Part shown: piece after piece, positions 1 through 13,314 of the stretch
Numbering within the stretch: the first letter of the stretch is position 1
How the letters are laid out: every line of letters starts with the position of its first letter
NCBI GenBank assembly: GCA_000181795.3
Contig: CM012953.1
Location: 3,581,344-3,645,343, forward strand
DNA length: 64,000 nucleotides
From: Trichinella spiralis
Lineage: Eukaryota > Nematoda > Enoplea > Trichinellida > Trichinellidae
Direction of reading: 5' to 3'
Translations under genes and position numbers: made by a program
The notes under the pieces: generated by a model
What the model saw: only the letters and a program-made list of their open reading frames with translations
The model's database searches: none
What the model was told of the DNA's origin: nothing

Positions 1-2144
1 TGCCACTGCTCGCCCAAAGTGAAACCAGATGAATCAAATATACATGAACGCAAGCCGCATCTGTACTGAATACAAGAATTTGACCGTCATCGGAACAGGA
101 AAGTTTTTGCAAACGTTTTTCATTCGATTCAAGATTCAGAACCGCTTTAATATCTGCTAGACGACTCATTTCTCTAAGCTTTATGCTAAATTGAACTTTT
201 ATGATGAGATTTATGCTGAAAATCAATTGACTACCTGAAATCTCCTGCCACAATCACTTTATTCGAAATTGAATTAACAAACAAACCACAAAAATAATTT
301 TGAAAATCTTGTATGGAAAAAAGTTCCTAAAAAACCAACAAATAAAATTTTCAGAATCATTTTTAATTGAAATAAAAAGATGAAAAATAATGACTGTTTT
401 AAAGTGATTTTAGAGTGAACTTCAAAAAAAAGCAATAATAAAATCATACTTGTCCCATGGTACTCTGCCGGACAGACATTAAAACAGTTTGCCCTTTTTG
501 AAAACCGAAAATGATCGATTTATCATCAAACCTGAAATCATTAAAAATTTTGAACTAACTCACTTTGATTGAATAATTACTTTTACCATGTACAATGTAA
601 AATTTCACCGTATGCTTCATTGAAAGTGATTTTGTGCGTTGTTTTGAAACTTGGAAAGTCGAGCAGGAGAAGTATGCTTTTTGAAATAACCACACTAACC
701 TGCATTTTTTTAAAAAAAGTATTTTTAAGAACAACAAAAAAATAATTACAAATTTTATACCGTCCCATTTCCAATTTCTTTACTTTCCAAAACTCTTCTT
801 TCTGTAAAATTCAAAAGTGATGGTACACCAGAGCATACATATGAATACAGAAGATCGCCTTCAGAATTTAGAACCGTTATACTACAATCATCACTGCAAA
901 GAATCAGTTGATCGTCGTCGGTGAATAATGCTTCTGTAATTTTTTTCGAATGAACTCCAATAACTGGCACAAGTCTAAAGATTACCGACAATTAATTAAC
1001 ATCGGCTCTCTTGGTAAAACAGAAATAACGTCACTTTGAAAATTGCTGATAGTAGAAAAGAACGTTCCCTTTTTGAGTTCCCAGTGCAAGTATACGACTT
1101 CTGGTTGACCAAGCAACTGCAGTGAAGACATCCCTGAAAAATGACAACCAATGTAGAATGAAAAATAAACTGTCATTCAGAAAGGTAAAATTTTGACCAC
1201 AAAATGCTAATAATATTGAATAAACAAATATACAGAAATTGTGAAATTAATCATCATTAATAATCAATGATAATTTTCATAAATTTCTGAAGGTTAAAGA
1301 CTGAGTAGTAGTGAAAAAAATTATCAAGTATCATCGTTCGTATTTCATGTTAATCAGTAAGACAAATTATGAGTCATTTATTTAAAAAATATTCAATTGC
1401 ATTTTCAACTCATGTAAAAATCTTATAAATTCAAATAATTTAAAATACCACAAAAATAATACTTGATTTCAAATTTACGATACGGTAAGTAAAAAAGAAG
1501 AGTTGCAAAGCGGAGTAGTCGAAATGAATTGTTGTTGCCTACTTGACAGTGAAATTGGCTTTGATGACTTTTGCAGATTTTTTTTCAACGCTCCAAATAA
1601 CAATCGAGTCTGACTCTTCATCCAAAAGTACCAAACTGTCTCCGCTCGGGTGCCACTCGACTGCATATGGTTTACTGGAAGTTTTTTTTCGACAAATTTA
1701 CTGTAATTCATGAATAATGAAAATAAAGTTTACAAACCCAGCTGTCTGTATTTCATCGTATACATTCCCATGACGGTCATAGACAGTCAAAGTGTCGAGC
1801 AGTCTAATGAAGAGAACAGTTTGCAGTAGTGTTTTCAAAATGACAATACGTCGTGAAATTTTATACCTAATGACAGCCACAAGTTGGGCAAGTTTCGGTT
1901 GTATAGCAAATAGTATGTTCTTTTGGGCATTTAATTGGCACTCGACGTTGAATAGAAGCTAAACAGAATGAAAAAGTTTCATTTGAAAATTTTATTTGGC
2001 AAAACTTATACCTTCATGCTTTCTACAACTGTTGATTGGAAACTTTGTTGTCATGACAACATCTGCTATCGATTTATTGAATGTTTTGAGCAACAAATAA
2101 TGTTTTTCAAATAACGATAATTCACTGTTCACTAATACATTCAT
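1..2144 (-). CDS. WDR19: WDR19 / IFT144 homologue, N-terminal exons, incomplete at window edge
   Basis: This is a WD40 protein of the intraflagellar transport complex A (C. elegans dyf-2), needed for retrograde transport in cilia. Reading the minus strand, I see about eight exons with short introns. The first starts at an ATG at 2144. Later exons encode LTVYDRHGN, KPYAVEWHPSGDSLVLLDEE, VFTAVAWSTRSRILALGTQ, VHSKKITEALFTDDDQLILC, VSVVISKSILLLLDF and SIKLREMSRLADIKAVLNL. These line up in order with the N-terminal beta-propeller of animal WDR19 (FDRHGQ, LLWSKVGSFLAVGT, KHTKRIT, ISVVLGKKTLFFL, CIKIQDLVDLKDMYVILNL). The last visible exon (185 down to 1) runs off the window, so the second propeller and the TPR region are not here. 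Exon limits come from splice-site reading. The first exon is the least certain because its first 40 residues match the family poorly. Confidence 0.88.
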
Positions 2145-2449
2145 ACTCAATTTCAGTCAGTTTAGCAAAAAATAAAAATTGGCAGTTTAAAGTTAAAAAT
2201 GGCAAAAAAACACTTTTAATTTCAAACATAATTTTGCCATTGCAAGTTGAAAATAGACTGAGATTATTAATCGATTCCTCTCTGCATAAATGATGCAATC
2301 AATACATGCTAGACGAAATGAAAAATCAAACTGTAAATAAAATTTTTAAAACAAATGCATTTTTCCTTGACGGTAACATCGAATGGAAAATCAAGTGAGA
2401 AACCGTACTGTGGGAAAAGGAGATGAAAAGTGCAGTTACAGCCGCCTCG

Positions 2450-3250
2450 AGGTAGTAGCCTGGTTTCGAGTTGAGTTTCGTCTAGCTTGCGTTGTTTGTC
2501 GTACGTGTTATGCCATCAATAAACTATGCCGAATATCACAAGTCGTTTTAGCTGATAAATCCGCAGGGAACGCAGCTACAAATGGTGACAGCGGTGGGAT
2601 CGGAGGCATTCCAAGAGGATGTTGATCGGCTGCGGTTGTGACTTGGCAACTCCTGCCATCTGTTGCTGGTGTTGTTGGGTTGGTGATTGTGGTGCTGCTG
2701 CTACTGTGACTGAATAGTTGGGCTGCAATTATGACGAATACCACCTTTCTGCAGATACTTTGCCGCATAGCCAGCTTCATTGAATGAAGATGGGATTGTT
2801 GAATTTGTTTGTCGGTGTTTGCATTTGATGGACGCGCTACCATCTGTCCAGACACTGCCTGTGAAGGTAGTTGGCTGCAGACCACTTAGCTGCAAATGCT
2901 ACGTTCTAGCTTATCTGGGACATCAATAGCTGAAACTCGAATAATATCCAAGCTGCGAACAATTTGCCAAGCAATGTCGCTTTTCATTTCAGTATGTGAT
3001 TCTCTCACCAGCAAAATAAGACGGAGACCATGATGACATTGAACAGAAAATGCCAAGTCAGAACTGTCCGGTACTGTCACCAAATCTACATCTTCATCCC
3101 TGTTACATCGTCAATGGCGCTCAGATTATCTTTGAAGATGCGCTGCATCAGGAAAACAAGCTCATCATAGGTGATGTCATCATTCTGAATTGGTATTTTT
3201 CGAATGTCATCGTCGAGTTTGACTTCAACGATCAACGTTTGAGAATAATC
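2450..3250 (-). pseudogene. TFG: TFG (TRK-fused gene) copy, intronless and frame-broken
   Basis: TFG organises ER exit sites and has an N-terminal PB1 domain, a coiled coil and a P/Q-rich tail. On the minus strand, VKLDDDIRKIPIQNDDITYD and ELVFLMQRIF match the TFG PB1 domain closely. The match then breaks: about four residues of the strand before the acidic loop are missing and the frame changes. It resumes as DEDVDLVTVPDSSDLAFSVQ, corresponding to human [20 protein letters not shown]. A stretch resembling the coiled coil (SLDIIR to DKLE) follows, then a stop. Q/P-rich coding appears further on in a third frame. There are no splice sites where the frames change and no introns over about 800 bp, which suggests a processed pseudogene. 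A clear poly(A) tract is not visible, so a decayed gene copy or an assembly error is also possible. Confidence 0.65.
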
Positions 3251-3423
3251 CACACCACATGGAGTTTTCAAATTATTGTTTGCCCAAAAAGTGATGCGCC
3301 CATAAAAGCAATTTGCAAAGCAGAAGAATGGGAACGACGTCAACGTAACAACGCATGCCAGCAACGCCGCTACACACGGTTTTGATTTGTTTCAATAAAT
3401 ATCCATAAAATGTGTGCAACTTT

Positions 3424-3429
3424 TTTATT
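3424..3429 (-). terminator. Poly(A) signal of GPAA1
   Basis: AATAAA on the minus strand, about 15 bp downstream of the GPAA1 stop codon. It is the nearest canonical signal. Confidence 0.5.
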
Positions 3430-3443
3430 TTTTGTCTAATATT

Positions 3444-5216
3444 TTACATTCGAATAAGTAATGCGGCGTTAATCCACAACGAAAGCATGATCATCAGAAT
3501 TGCGAAAGACCAATTGTCCAAAAGCATGTAGGACGAAATGGCGCGCAGTATAATTTCCTTCATGTCCGTCGGTTCAGCTTGCCAGCGTCCGATCTGCATC
3601 AGAATGTACAAATAGATCGGATGAATCAACATCAAGCACAAAACTCGACTGGTCAAATGTATCGGCTGTCCGTTGCTCGGGTTCAGCCTGGTGACAACCG
3701 GCACCACGAGCAGACAATAAATCAAGCCGAGACCGAAATTCAACAAGCTGCAAGCACAGATGAGCAAAGCGTACTCGATCAGCACGATCATGTGGTAGAT
3801 TTTGAAAAAGTCGTCCACACGCCACTGATCGGGTATTGTGGAACCGAGAAAATGCAGCAGCAAGTGCGAGGCCAGAAAGCAGACGAACACAAAGTTCGGT
3901 ATATCATTCACGCGGCCGACCAGCAACTTGGGCAACGAGAGCAGCAGACAGCCAACTGCTGGGGGGACGAAAAGCAAATGGGCGCCGGATTTCAAACTGG
4001 ACAGCCATGCGGGCTGTTCGACTTCCGGAATCGGATCAAGATTCTGTTCAGAATCCGCACCGGTGAACCTTGCCCAAATGGCGGTCACTTTGAAAAGCAA
4101 AGTGAACGCGAAGCACAACACCGCTGGCATGTACATGCCGATCGAGATGTAGCGATCCGGGCTGGGCAAGACGTAGAAGAAGAACGACTGGTGCAGGATT
4201 TCTTGCAGATTGTTCAAGCTGCGCAGAGAGCCTTCAATAACACGGCCGAGCGAAAGCAGCGCTTCGGATGAATCTCGAAAATCCCGCGCCGTCCTGCTGT
4301 AGTAGGGTCGCAGCGTGACTGCTTGGATGCCGAACCTGCCGCAGACGCTGTGCAAACCGTTCGGCTCACCGGCAGCCTGTTCCAGAATACCGTAATAGGC
4401 GGTCCTCAGTGAACTGTAATAGTCGGTACGTTGTTCTTGGTTGAAAATTGTAGGACGCAAATTGTGCTTGCGGATCAGCTTCACCAGCATGTTGATCAAG
4501 TCCAAGTTGGGCAGCTGACCGTTGAGCATGTGGTAGACGATGTCTACGTGACTGTAAGGTTCGACTTTGTCGACATTGACCATCAGAGCTGCCTCGATGC
4601 GACCAGAACGAACCGCAATCTCGTCGTACGAGAACTGCTCCACCTTGCCCAAGTGATAAGCATCCAACCAGGCGAGCATGCCGACGTGAGACAGCTGCGG
4701 CAACAAGAACACAACATCCTTTGCCCAGTAGTTGCGCTTGGAAAACGACTCGGCAAAGGCGACCAGCAGACCAACAGCGGTCGGCGATTCAGGCGACGCG
4801 CCCAACAGTATACTTTCCGTACTGGCGCCACGCCTGGTGCGCAACGTCGCGCACACGGTCACGCCCGTACGATTGCCACCCCCAGCATATTCCTCTTTGA
4901 CTGCAAAATGGTGCAAATAGACGTCCAAACCGAAACTCCGGAACCGCTCCACTGCCCAGTTTAAAGTACCAGCAGCGGTTTTTGATGCTTTCTGCGCTTC
5001 GTGAATCATTTGATAAATTTCTCCAGAATCGTCCAACTGTTCGTCGACCAGACCAGGAAGCAGAGCGCTTTCCGAAGTGTACGTTTCTTCATTGAACAAC
5101 GGATTCGGAATTAGCAGACAATAAATTAAGCCGATAACTGACGACAAAAATGACAAACTTTCCGACTTGCGAATTATTGCACAACCAAATCGAACAATTG
5201 GCGAATTGGAATTCAT
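3444..5216 (-). CDS. GPAA1: GPI transamidase component GPAA1
   Basis: GPAA1 is a subunit of the ER-membrane GPI transamidase that transfers preassembled GPI anchors to protein C-termini. The single open exon encodes 590 residues, close to the family length (human 621). It has an N-terminal membrane anchor, a large luminal domain and several C-terminal membrane helices. Matches to human GPAA1 include ETYTSESALLPGLVDEQ, NYWAKDVVFLLPQ, MLNGQLPNLDLINML and LHQSFFFYVLPSPDRYISIG. The ATG at 5216 gives the expected short N-terminus before the first helix. The gene has no introns and is clearly GC-richer than its neighbours, unlike most genes in the window. A TTTATT (AATAAA on the coding strand) lies only about 15 bp past the stop codon, so the 3' UTR is very short. 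Confidence 0.95.
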   Translation of the reverse strand: MNSNSPIVRFGCAIIRKSESLSFLSSVIGLIYCLLIPNPLFNEETYTSESALLPGLVDEQLDDSGEIYQMIHEAQKASKTAAGTLNWAVERFRSFGLDVYLHHFAVKEEYAGGGNRTGVTVCATLRTRRGASTESILLGASPESPTAVGLLVAFAESFSKRNYWAKDVVFLLPQLSHVGMLAWLDAYHLGKVEQFSYDEIAVRSGRIEAALMVNVDKVEPYSHVDIVYHMLNGQLPNLDLINMLVKLIRKHNLRPTIFNQEQRTDYYSSLRTAYYGILEQAAGEPNGLHSVCGRFGIQAVTLRPYYSRTARDFRDSSEALLSLGRVIEGSLRSLNNLQEILHQSFFFYVLPSPDRYISIGMYMPAVLCFAFTLLFKVTAIWARFTGADSEQNLDPIPEVEQPAWLSSLKSGAHLLFVPPAVGCLLLSLPKLLVGRVNDIPNFVFVCFLASHLLLHFLGSTIPDQWRVDDFFKIYHMIVLIEYALLICACSLLNFGLGLIYCLLVVPVVTRLNPSNGQPIHLTSRVLCLMLIHPIYLYILMQIGRWQAEPTDMKEIILRAISSYMLLDNWSFAILMIMLSLWINAALLIRM

Positions 5217-5579
5217 TTTCCAAATTCACACGCAGTGAAGCGAAAATAGAAAAGCAGTTGAAACCCAAAGAGAAAAAAATATCTAAAAAAGCTTCAACTT
5301 GTTGCTTTTTAATAGAAAACAGTTGTGAAAAAAACAAAATCTGCTCAACCTTTTCCAATCAAAAAGAAAACCACCAACTAGCAGTCAAACCGACAGCAGG
5401 CAATTGGTAGTTATTTTGTGAAAATCAAGATTCAATAAAAATTTTTTATTTTCAAATTGGCATTTTCACACAAATAGATAAAAAAGAATATTTAAAACAA
5501 AAACACAATTTTTAAAAAAGTAAACTGCATATATGTTTAATTGAATGTTTCAACTTCCCACAAATTTTTTAATGCGTTT

Positions 5580-5770
5580 TCTTACTGGTTATTCAAAACG
5601 GTTTTTCATTGGTTGTCTGTGGCAAAGTCAGATTGATTTTTGCTAATTGTTCATTGATTCGAACATTCCTGTTTTGATTAGCTGGAATATTTTTCATTTC
5701 ATTGGTCCAAAATTTTTATTTACGATTACGCAATTTTAGTAAAGTGACGTAGCTTTATCATTTCCAAGTT
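5580..5770 (-). repeat. Degenerate MULE terminal region with ATTGG ladder
   Basis: This stretch aligns, at roughly two bases in three, with the long terminus at 63044-63240 in the same orientation. Shared blocks include GATTAGCTG, TTTCATTGG and GATTACG followed by AGTGACGTA. It has the same regular pentamers: ACTGG at 5584, ATTGG at 5608, ATTGA at 5632 and 5653, ATTAG at 5677 and ATTGG at 5701. No transposase is next to it, so it is an old fragment or a short non-autonomous copy. Confidence 0.65.
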
Positions 5771-6092
5771 TCACTAAATATACTTTTAATAAATATTTAC
5801 AAAGTTTTATCATTGATAACTGTTTTCTTTCAAAATATTTGTTTTACATTTTACACGTTATTTCAGCAATCAGTATTTTTAATATCAATTCTTTTATCAT
5901 TTTCTTTTTTTTGAATAAAATTTGACGAAAATAAAAAAGAAAAGAGGAACACTTCTGCGGATGTGTTTAAGAAAACATTCTGCATCGACTTTCCAAGCAT
6001 ATTTCTATCAAAATGAAGCAACACGAATACAACATTTGAATAATAAGAAGTTCAACTGTGTGTGAATCAGAAGCGGGATGTTGGAGATTAGC

Positions 6093-6115
6093 TGAAGAAG
6101 AAGAAGAAGAAGAAG
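6093..6115. repeat. GAA microsatellite
   Basis: A run of about seven GAA units in the spacer upstream of GPAA1. Confidence 0.85.
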
Positions 6116-6958
6116 ACTGTTATAAGTTATATAACATGTTGAGAATAACTTCGCTTATAGCAAAAACAGATTGATCAACAGATTTTCATTGTGTCTGTCG
6201 AAATGACAAACCAAATCCAATGCCGTATTGGTTTCAATTTTTATTGATGAGCATGTGTGAAAAAAATTAAAAAGAAAACCCCAAAGCAACGCGAGAGAAA
6301 GCCTCAAGCGGCCGTCGACTGTTCAATAAATGAAGCGTAACAGCAACAGCAACAACAACACGAGTGCTTTAATGAAAAACTACGCAAATAAATTTTATCA
6401 ATGACGCAATTCGGTTGTCAGCAACGACGACGACAGCTTAAGTTTGAAAAGTTTCAAGGAAACAACCAACGGACGGCACTAAGTAAAATAACGGCCGACG
6501 ATCCATCCCAACACAACGGACAAAAAGGAGCAAATACAAAAATTAATCACGATGAATGTATTCTGCACACAATGAGAAATAAAACAATATTTAAAAAAAT
6601 ATAAAATAAATAAATTGTATAACAATTACAGTAGATGTAACAAAAGTTCAAAAAAAACAAATTGCGAATTTTTGATAAAAGATTTGCACTTGGAAAAGGA
6701 TAAAAGTAGAAAGATGTAGAAAAAGAGAGAGAGAGAAAGAGAGAGCTTCGTTATGTGAAACAAGCCATGCATGGTATTTATTATTTGTTTTGTTGTGTAT
6801 TTTTTTAAACCGCTCTTATTATTACAAAGCACGAGGAAGACAACAAGAACAAACAATAGAAAATTACGACCAAACCCAACCACAACATTATTCTGGAGAG
6901 GCGCATTCCGTGCCGCCGCCAAATACGGCACCACCAGAGGCAGAGACCATCTAGAAAA

Positions 6959-8471
<1,513 letters not shown>

Positions 8472-10121
8472 CAATATAAGTACACGATGTCCGTCCGATG
8501 AAAACAACAAATAAACAACAACGAACCGGTCCTAAATGTGCAAACGAACAATACTTCAAAAATGGAAACAAACAGAACAACAACAAATAAATTCTATGCA
8601 AATGATGCACATCAGTAATGGGGTGGAAGTCAAAACCGGAATGAAAAGCGAGCAAAGAAATTTTCCGCTCCCCTATACTGCATAATCATCACCGACAGTG
8701 CTTATTTCTCTCTCTCTCACACACACACACACATACTCAATGTGACGTTGCCGAGTTTCAAATTGCACGCTTTTATCACCAATGTCATTCGAGCAAAAAG
8801 AATCATCAATAAAATGGAAAACAAACAAACAATGACATCGAAGATTACACGCGCAATTTAACACCTATCGTCGAATTGAAATAACTGCAATAAATGGTCG
8901 ATTTTTAACAGAAGAACACAGAAAGCAAGCAAACAAACAAACAATGATTTACAAAAAGGTTAATAAAAAACAAAATGCTTTTGAACAATGCCAAGCATGC
9001 TGTTTTCCAACATGCGCAACTGAGAAGTTATGAAAGAAAAAACCGCTACTACGGCTCAGTTGGCCACGCAAAGCACTAAGACATCAATTATCTTATTGAC
9101 ATTGTATGCAGTTTCAAAAGAATAATTACATCTCGTCAGTCAAAGTGAGCAAAAAATCGAATTTTTTCCATCAGCGACAATAAAATGACAGTGCAAAGCA
9201 CGTGACGGCAGCCTACTGCCACCTATACATCAAACAGAAACATCAAAGCAAACTGAAAATGATAATTTCATATCAAAATTTAAAATATGAACAAGTATTA
9301 ATACAACAAGTGTGCAATTGCACGAACAACAAACTACGAACGAATGAAAACGATCAACCAACTAATGATCATTAGACTGTAATTTTTATTAAAAAAAAGC
9401 ACGTATAATTTTTAGATATGATTACTGTAACTCTTTTGTAAAATGAATATAGTATAACATTAATAACAAATATCAAATATTAATTTTTTTTCTCATATAA
9501 TTTAGTTTAAATTTTATTTAATCAAATTCATTGTAATTTAAATTATTATTCTGTTTTGTTGGTTGAATAAACTGTTTCAAAACGCTTTTATAATTATTTA
9601 TACGTAAATTGTTTTACGCCTTTTTAATTGTTTATTTTTAAAATTAATACTTTTTAGTAATTTTATATTATTTAAGTGCAGAATATACCATTAATTTAAA
9701 AAATCACTTAGTTTTACATTATTGTTCTTCCCTGCATTTATTGGTCAGATTTGATAAATTGCAAGATGAACGTAGGCTCCGTGTTATTGCTTAAAATATA
9801 ATATAATTAATTAAAATAAGTTTGAAATGTGGCTAAAATTAATCACCCTTCATTAATAGACGTATTATTTCAATATTCTAAAATGTCGAGAACGAACGTA
9901 GAAACGAGAATGTTGAACAACTTACTCGAAATAATAATTTCATTTAAAACATTCGTGAAGAATCAAAAATAAACTTTGAGAAAATACGTTTATTTTAAGA
10001 ACAAATAATGCATTTATTTTTAACAAAGTTTGCATGGTCATTTTTTATTTTTACCACCATATGAAAAATAGTAATCCCAACATTTTAAATGTTCAATATA
10101 AAAACACATATTTAAAAAATG
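8472..10121. other. Upstream region of the PBX gene and spacer
   Basis: About 1.6 kb without a supported gene. The right half becomes very AT-rich from about 9400. It must hold the PBX promoter, but I cannot point to a specific element. No repeats beyond the CT/CA tract were recognised. Confidence 0.5.
8707..8732. repeat. CT/CA dinucleotide repeat upstream of the PBX gene
   Basis: A TC run followed directly by a CA run, about 240 bp upstream of the PBX start codon. Confidence 0.85.
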
Positions 10122-13100
10122 TTACATTTCATGCTTATCTCTAAATATACCCGAAAATTTAAGGACGCTTTCATCAGTGCATATGTTTAAAAACAGGACC
10201 TGTGATGACATATCCAAAGTTGACAGGCACATTCCTTTTGCAACGTTGTACAGCTTGTTATCCTAAAAATGTTTGATTAAAAATTACGCATATTTGAAGC
10301 TGCATAATTTATTTACTTTCAACTGCCATTGTTGCGCAGCAGATTCATCATCACACTTTTTTAACCGCAGTGTTTTATACGCGTCAAGACAAAGCAATTT
10401 CCCCAGTTTTAGTTGCCCATAGGAAGTGTATTGCCACAGAGTTTCGTCATTGTTGTTCGAGCAAGGGAGAAGCCGTAAAGATGGCTGAATGCTTTTCATC
10501 AGTTTTTCAAAACCCAAACACAACGCACTTTCTACATGCTTAATCTAAAAATTGCATTTCTCCAAATAGTTGCTAAACAAAAAAACCACCAAAAGCGAAT
10601 CCCAAATAGCATCTGTTTAGAATATGAAGTTTTCTTTTAAATGAAAAAATGAATTTAATTAAGCGCTGCAGTTTGTAATTATATTTAATATCAATTTGCA
10701 ATTGAAACATCTAATTACATTAATCGTCATATTTCTTTTCTTTGGTAGAAGCAAACAAAAAAACTGCATACAAAAATTACCTTTAGATATTTAACTTTAT
10801 AATGGGAAACTGTTGAAAAAAATGGTGATTCTTCAATTGGGTGTGTTTTGTCAATCAACTGCGGATAAATATTTTCCATATACCAACGAAACGGCTTGCA
10901 GCCCAAACGTTTACGCAACTCAATACGTTCACTTACATTTCCATATGAATTTCTGAACTCTTGATATTCTGAATTTTCCATAAATTTATCCTGAAATTTA
11001 AATAAAGTGCAAAACTTATGAATATCAAAATTATGAAAATTACAATTTAATTTTTATAATGCCCATTACTGTAGGGTTTGAAAAAAATTAGATATACTTC
11101 AAATAAAAGTAATAACAGTCAAAATACTCACAAAATATTCATCTAACCAGACTACAGCCGTTCGCACTAGGTTTTTTACTGACGTGTCATAATGATAAGG
11201 TGAACCATAAGGACGTCGCTTTCTAAATACATGTCCAACCCTACTGCATGGTACAATTTCAAGGCTTCCGCCGCACATCCAAATCTAACAGCAAAGACAA
11301 CTTGCACAATCATGCAACAGCTTTGGAAGATTAAAAATAAATAAAAAGTACACGAAATGAAATTTCAATATTTTCTCCTCCCCAAATTTCCATGCCAGCG
11401 TCATAATCGCCTAAATGACTAAAATTTGCATTTCACAATTTGATAAATATTAATACAGTAGCAATTATATTTTTTTAATTTACTGAAAATAGTCTTTCAT
11501 GATTGCAAACAAACCACCGGCCATCGTAGGAGATCTGAAAAAAATGTTTTTTTGTTAAAATAGAAAAAAATATATAAATAATGCTTACTTTAAGGGCTTG
11601 ATGTAGTTTTCTGGAAATTTAAAGTAAGACCATTTCGGATAATCCCATTTGAATAAAAGACGCCAATCAAGTCCACCCGTACACAAAGGAGATTCAACAT
11701 ATTTGAACGTATCTGCATCAATAATATCAATCACTGGGCAGGCGACTCTAAAATAAAAAACACAACTACATCCTGTACTTTTTTTTCCTTAGTAGAAGAA
11801 GATAAAACGTTCACATGGTAGAATTATGATGTAGCCGAGTTAAAAGCGGCTCAAGCCATTGTTCATTCACTTCACAATGACTGTCCAAAAACACCAACGC
11901 CTATTTCACCTGCATGAATAAAAAAACACGAAAAAAACAAAAGATCATAAGAATCAGCTCATACTTTTCCTGACGAACGCAAAGAAGCAAAAATCCGAGC
12001 ACGAATCAAACCTTCACGCTTGGAGGTGCGAAGCACTTTGACCATCTGGGGCCAATGTCTGAACTTGTATTCTTCTAATTTCACCATTCCATCTCCTGAA
12101 CAAAAAGGAAATATTATTTCAAATATAAAAAACAATTATTTTGAAAAATTAATTTTCATAACTTGCCCAAATCGCTGAAATCGTCAACAAGTAAAATTTC
12201 ATGCAACAAATTGAGCGGCGTTCGGGACAAAATACTGTTCACTAATCGAATTAGAACAGAATTTGCTTCATTGTAAAAGCAAATAATAATTGATGCTTTT
12301 GGAAGATCAGACGGAAATGTTTGAGAATGACAACTGAAATCGAAATTAATATTCAAAAAAATCTTTACAAAAATAAAGTAACAAGAACAGATTTTTTTAT
12401 GGCAAAGTATTCAAACAAATATGATTAAACAACATACAGCTGATGGCGTGTATCTGGAAGAGTTCTGTGATATCCTAAACGATCGCTCACCAGAACATTA
12501 AAGCTATACCGGCTATAGCCAAAATCACGCAGATTCTTATCATCGAGTGAATCAATTTTTCCAATTAATGAATAATCGATTTCTCTGCTTTCATCACTGT
12601 TTCTAAAAAGTGAGAAACAAATTAAAAATAAAAAAATTTTTTTCAATGCACAACAACAAAAAATGAAAGCAAATGAAGTGAACAAACGAACCGAAAAGAA
12701 TCACGCAATTGAAAATACGTTTCACCCACTTGTGGCGATGAAACGAATTTCAATTTTTCATTTTCATCCATTTTTTCACTTTTTGATAAAGTATCCATCC
12801 AAGTTAAAAATTTATGGTGCCTAAAAAATACTGATTTCAAAATTGAACGATAATAATTGCAATTGTTGTGTGATATTTGTAACTAATAACTTTAATGTCA
12901 CTTTTTTACAGTAACAAATTTCAATTATCCGCCAGTTGATTATGTTGTGAACATGCACCAAACGTCTACAATTGAAAGTTGTCGAATGAAAATGAAGCAA
13001 AGAACTGCTTCTCTTATAAATATCGTACTTTCTGTGTGGTGGAGTAGAAATTTTGAAATTCAAGTACAGAATTTGCATATTTCCACTAAAGACATTTCAA

Positions 13101-13314
13101 CGTGAAAAATGATTCTTTCAAAAATTTTGTTTAACATTTATTTCTTCTATTTTGATATGCTTAAAGTAACCGTTAAACAGAAAAAATACAAATACCTTAT
13201 AATAAATAGCCAAAGGAGTAGCAAACAAAAAATGATGAGCAAAAGTGAACGTCGTCTTCTTGCTGTTAAATGAAACAGCTTGGTGATGAACTGTCTGCAG
13301 GCCGAGATTTTCAT
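10122..13314 (-). CDS. Polypeptide N-acetylgalactosaminyltransferase (GALNT, GT27 family)
   Basis: This is a Golgi type II membrane enzyme that starts mucin-type O-glycosylation by moving GalNAc from UDP-GalNAc to Ser/Thr. At least 13 minus-strand exons give about 600 residues. Exon 1 (13314-13196) encodes a short basic cytoplasmic tail and a leucine-rich signal anchor. After a stem, the GT-A domain shows [39 protein letters not shown], the metal-binding DSH in VFLDSHCE, and [11 protein letters not shown]. The Gal/GalNAc-T segment contains [14 protein letters not shown] and [15 protein letters not shown]. The C-terminal ricin-type lectin domain has [22 protein letters not shown] and QQWQLK. 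All catalytic landmarks are present. One intron, after exon 4 (12333-12167), uses a GC-AG donor, GCAAGT, to keep the frame. Which GALNT subfamily this is cannot be decided from the window alone. Confidence 0.93.

Larger units (their letters stand above)
5217..6758. other. Intergenic spacer between GPAA1 and the PBX gene
   Basis: About 1.5 kb of AT-rich sequence with no convincing gene. It holds the degenerate MULE terminus at 5580-5770 and a short GAA repeat at 6093-6115. Short open frames, for example near 6400-6600, have low-complexity composition and no family resemblance. Confidence 0.6.

Noticed and set aside
2383-2625. 80-codon plus-strand frame over the TFG copy
   Set aside because: Lies opposite the TFG-like sequence and reads its repeats backwards. 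No resemblance of its own.
3579-4271. Long plus-strand open frames opposite GPAA1
   Set aside because: They are antisense shadows caused by the high GC and codon bias of GPAA1. No family resemblance, and biased composition.
6401-6604. 67-codon plus-strand frame near the PBX 3' end
   Set aside because: Low-complexity Q/N/K-rich translation of simple sequence, with no family match.
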